DNA from: Kiritimatiellia bacterium
Lineage (GTDB): Bacteria; Verrucomicrobiota; Kiritimatiellia; SLAD01
Reading direction: 5' to 3'
Length of the DNA: 6,066 nucleotides
Assembly (NCBI GenBank): GCA_007128275.1
Contig: SKXR01000269.1
Span: 1-6,066, forward strand
Shown piece after piece: positions 5,759-6,066 of this stretch; within the stretch, counting starts at the first letter, position 1, and each line of letters starts with the position of its first letter. The notes below the pieces were generated by a model. That model worked only from the letters and a program-made list of their open reading frames with translations. It ran no database searches and was not told the DNA's origin. A program made the translations under genes and the position numbers.

Positions 5759-5983
5759 ATGTCTACTTCGTCCAATCTATGCCTCGAACTCTGTCACCAG
5801 GTGGTCGAGGCCCTCAAGACGCCCGTTTTGGTGCTGAACCCGGAGCGGAAGGTTTTGCACGCCAATGCGGCGGCCATCACGCTGGCGGGCCAATCACTCC
5901 CGGAAGGGGATCCCGCGGACCTGACCGCGTTGTTCGACTTGTCCGAAACGATGATTACTTTAAAGAGGGATTACCTTACTTAG
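5759..5983 (+). CDS. N-terminus of a PAS-domain sensory protein, broken at a sequence junction
   Basis: The first 60 or so residues look like the start of a signalling protein with a PAS domain. The segment LCHQVVEALKTPVLVLNPER (residues 7-26) followed by KVLHANAAAITLAG resembles the opening strands and helix of PAS sensors found in histidine kinases and diguanylate cyclases. Which output domain it once had cannot be told. From about residue 61 the frame runs into unrelated low-GC DNA and stops after 74 codons. The final ten or so residues (ending ITLKRDYLT) are therefore probably not part of the real protein. There is no transmembrane segment in the visible part and no Shine-Dalgarno; TATAAT sits just upstream. 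The true 3' end is missing from this window. Confidence 0.55.
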   Translation: MSTSSNLCLELCHQVVEALKTPVLVLNPERKVLHANAAAITLAGQSLPEGDPADLTALFDLSETMITLKRDYLT

Positions 5984-6066
5984 ATGAGCTGATTATCCGC
6001 TTTATGCCTGATGCTACTGCTCGCTTGTTAGCTCTTGAAACAGGAGAAGTAGACTTCTTACACTAC
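5950..6066 (+). CDS. Internal fragment of an ABC-transporter substrate-binding protein (family 5)
   Basis: Read in the frame beginning at 5950, the last 117 bases encode 39 residues open to the window end: DDYFKEGLPYLDEL, then IIRFMPDATARLLALETGEVDFLHY. This is the conserved mid-protein block of oligopeptide/dipeptide-binding lipoproteins (SBP_bac_5), usually seen as N-x-x-Y-F/W-K-x-G-x-P-Y-L-D-x and P-D-x-x-A-R-x-x-A-L-E-x-G-E-V-D. No start codon or N-terminal half belongs to it here. GC is about 40% by hand count, and codons such as TTA, CTT, GCT and ACT are favoured, unlike the neighbouring genes. It therefore comes from a different genome, or from a different locus with distinct composition. 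Strand and frame are clear; its presence beside the PAS gene is most likely an artefact. Confidence 0.8.

Noticed and set aside
5950..6066. Natural fusion of a PAS domain to a substrate-binding protein
   Set aside because: The two parts are in different frames, the transporter part starts in mid-protein, and composition changes at the same point.

Overview
The window looks like a fragment of a Gram-negative-type bacterial chromosome with fairly high GC; by hand count, 62% GC at 5761-5940. I cannot name the organism with confidence. The hairpin-rich spacer at the left edge resembles dispersed repeats that I associate, from memory and unverified, with Verrucomicrobiota. None of the enzymes is diagnostic of a phylum. 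No mobile element, CRISPR array, tRNA or rRNA is visible.

Left third (minus strand, 239-2759): a two-gene transsulfuration operon. The first gene encodes a haem-less cystathionine beta-synthase with a C-terminal CBS-domain pair. Four bases after its stop comes a cystathionine gamma-lyase/gamma-synthase family enzyme. Together they would convert homocysteine plus serine to cystathionine and then to cysteine. A spacer with several hairpins (1-238) lies downstream of the operon.

Middle (plus strand, 2868-4542): diverging from that operon is a tightly packed three-gene unit with two consecutive 4-base stop/start overlaps. It encodes an SDR protein with Ile at the usual catalytic Tyr position, an SRPBCC-fold ligand-binding protein, and a small four-helix membrane protein. 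This looks like one functional module of unknown substrate and is the best candidate for undescribed biology here.

Right third: purU (formyltetrahydrofolate deformylase, 4577-5437) has a good promoter so close to its start codon that the mRNA should be nearly leaderless. A gap of about 320 bases without a convincing gene follows (5438-5758). Next is the N-terminus of a PAS-domain sensory protein (from 5759). Within about 5940-5955 the sequence switches abruptly to DNA of about 40% GC that encodes, in a different frame, an internal piece of a family 5 ABC-transporter substrate-binding protein, open to the window end. The simplest explanation is a chimeric join from assembly or library construction; a real recombination junction is less likely.
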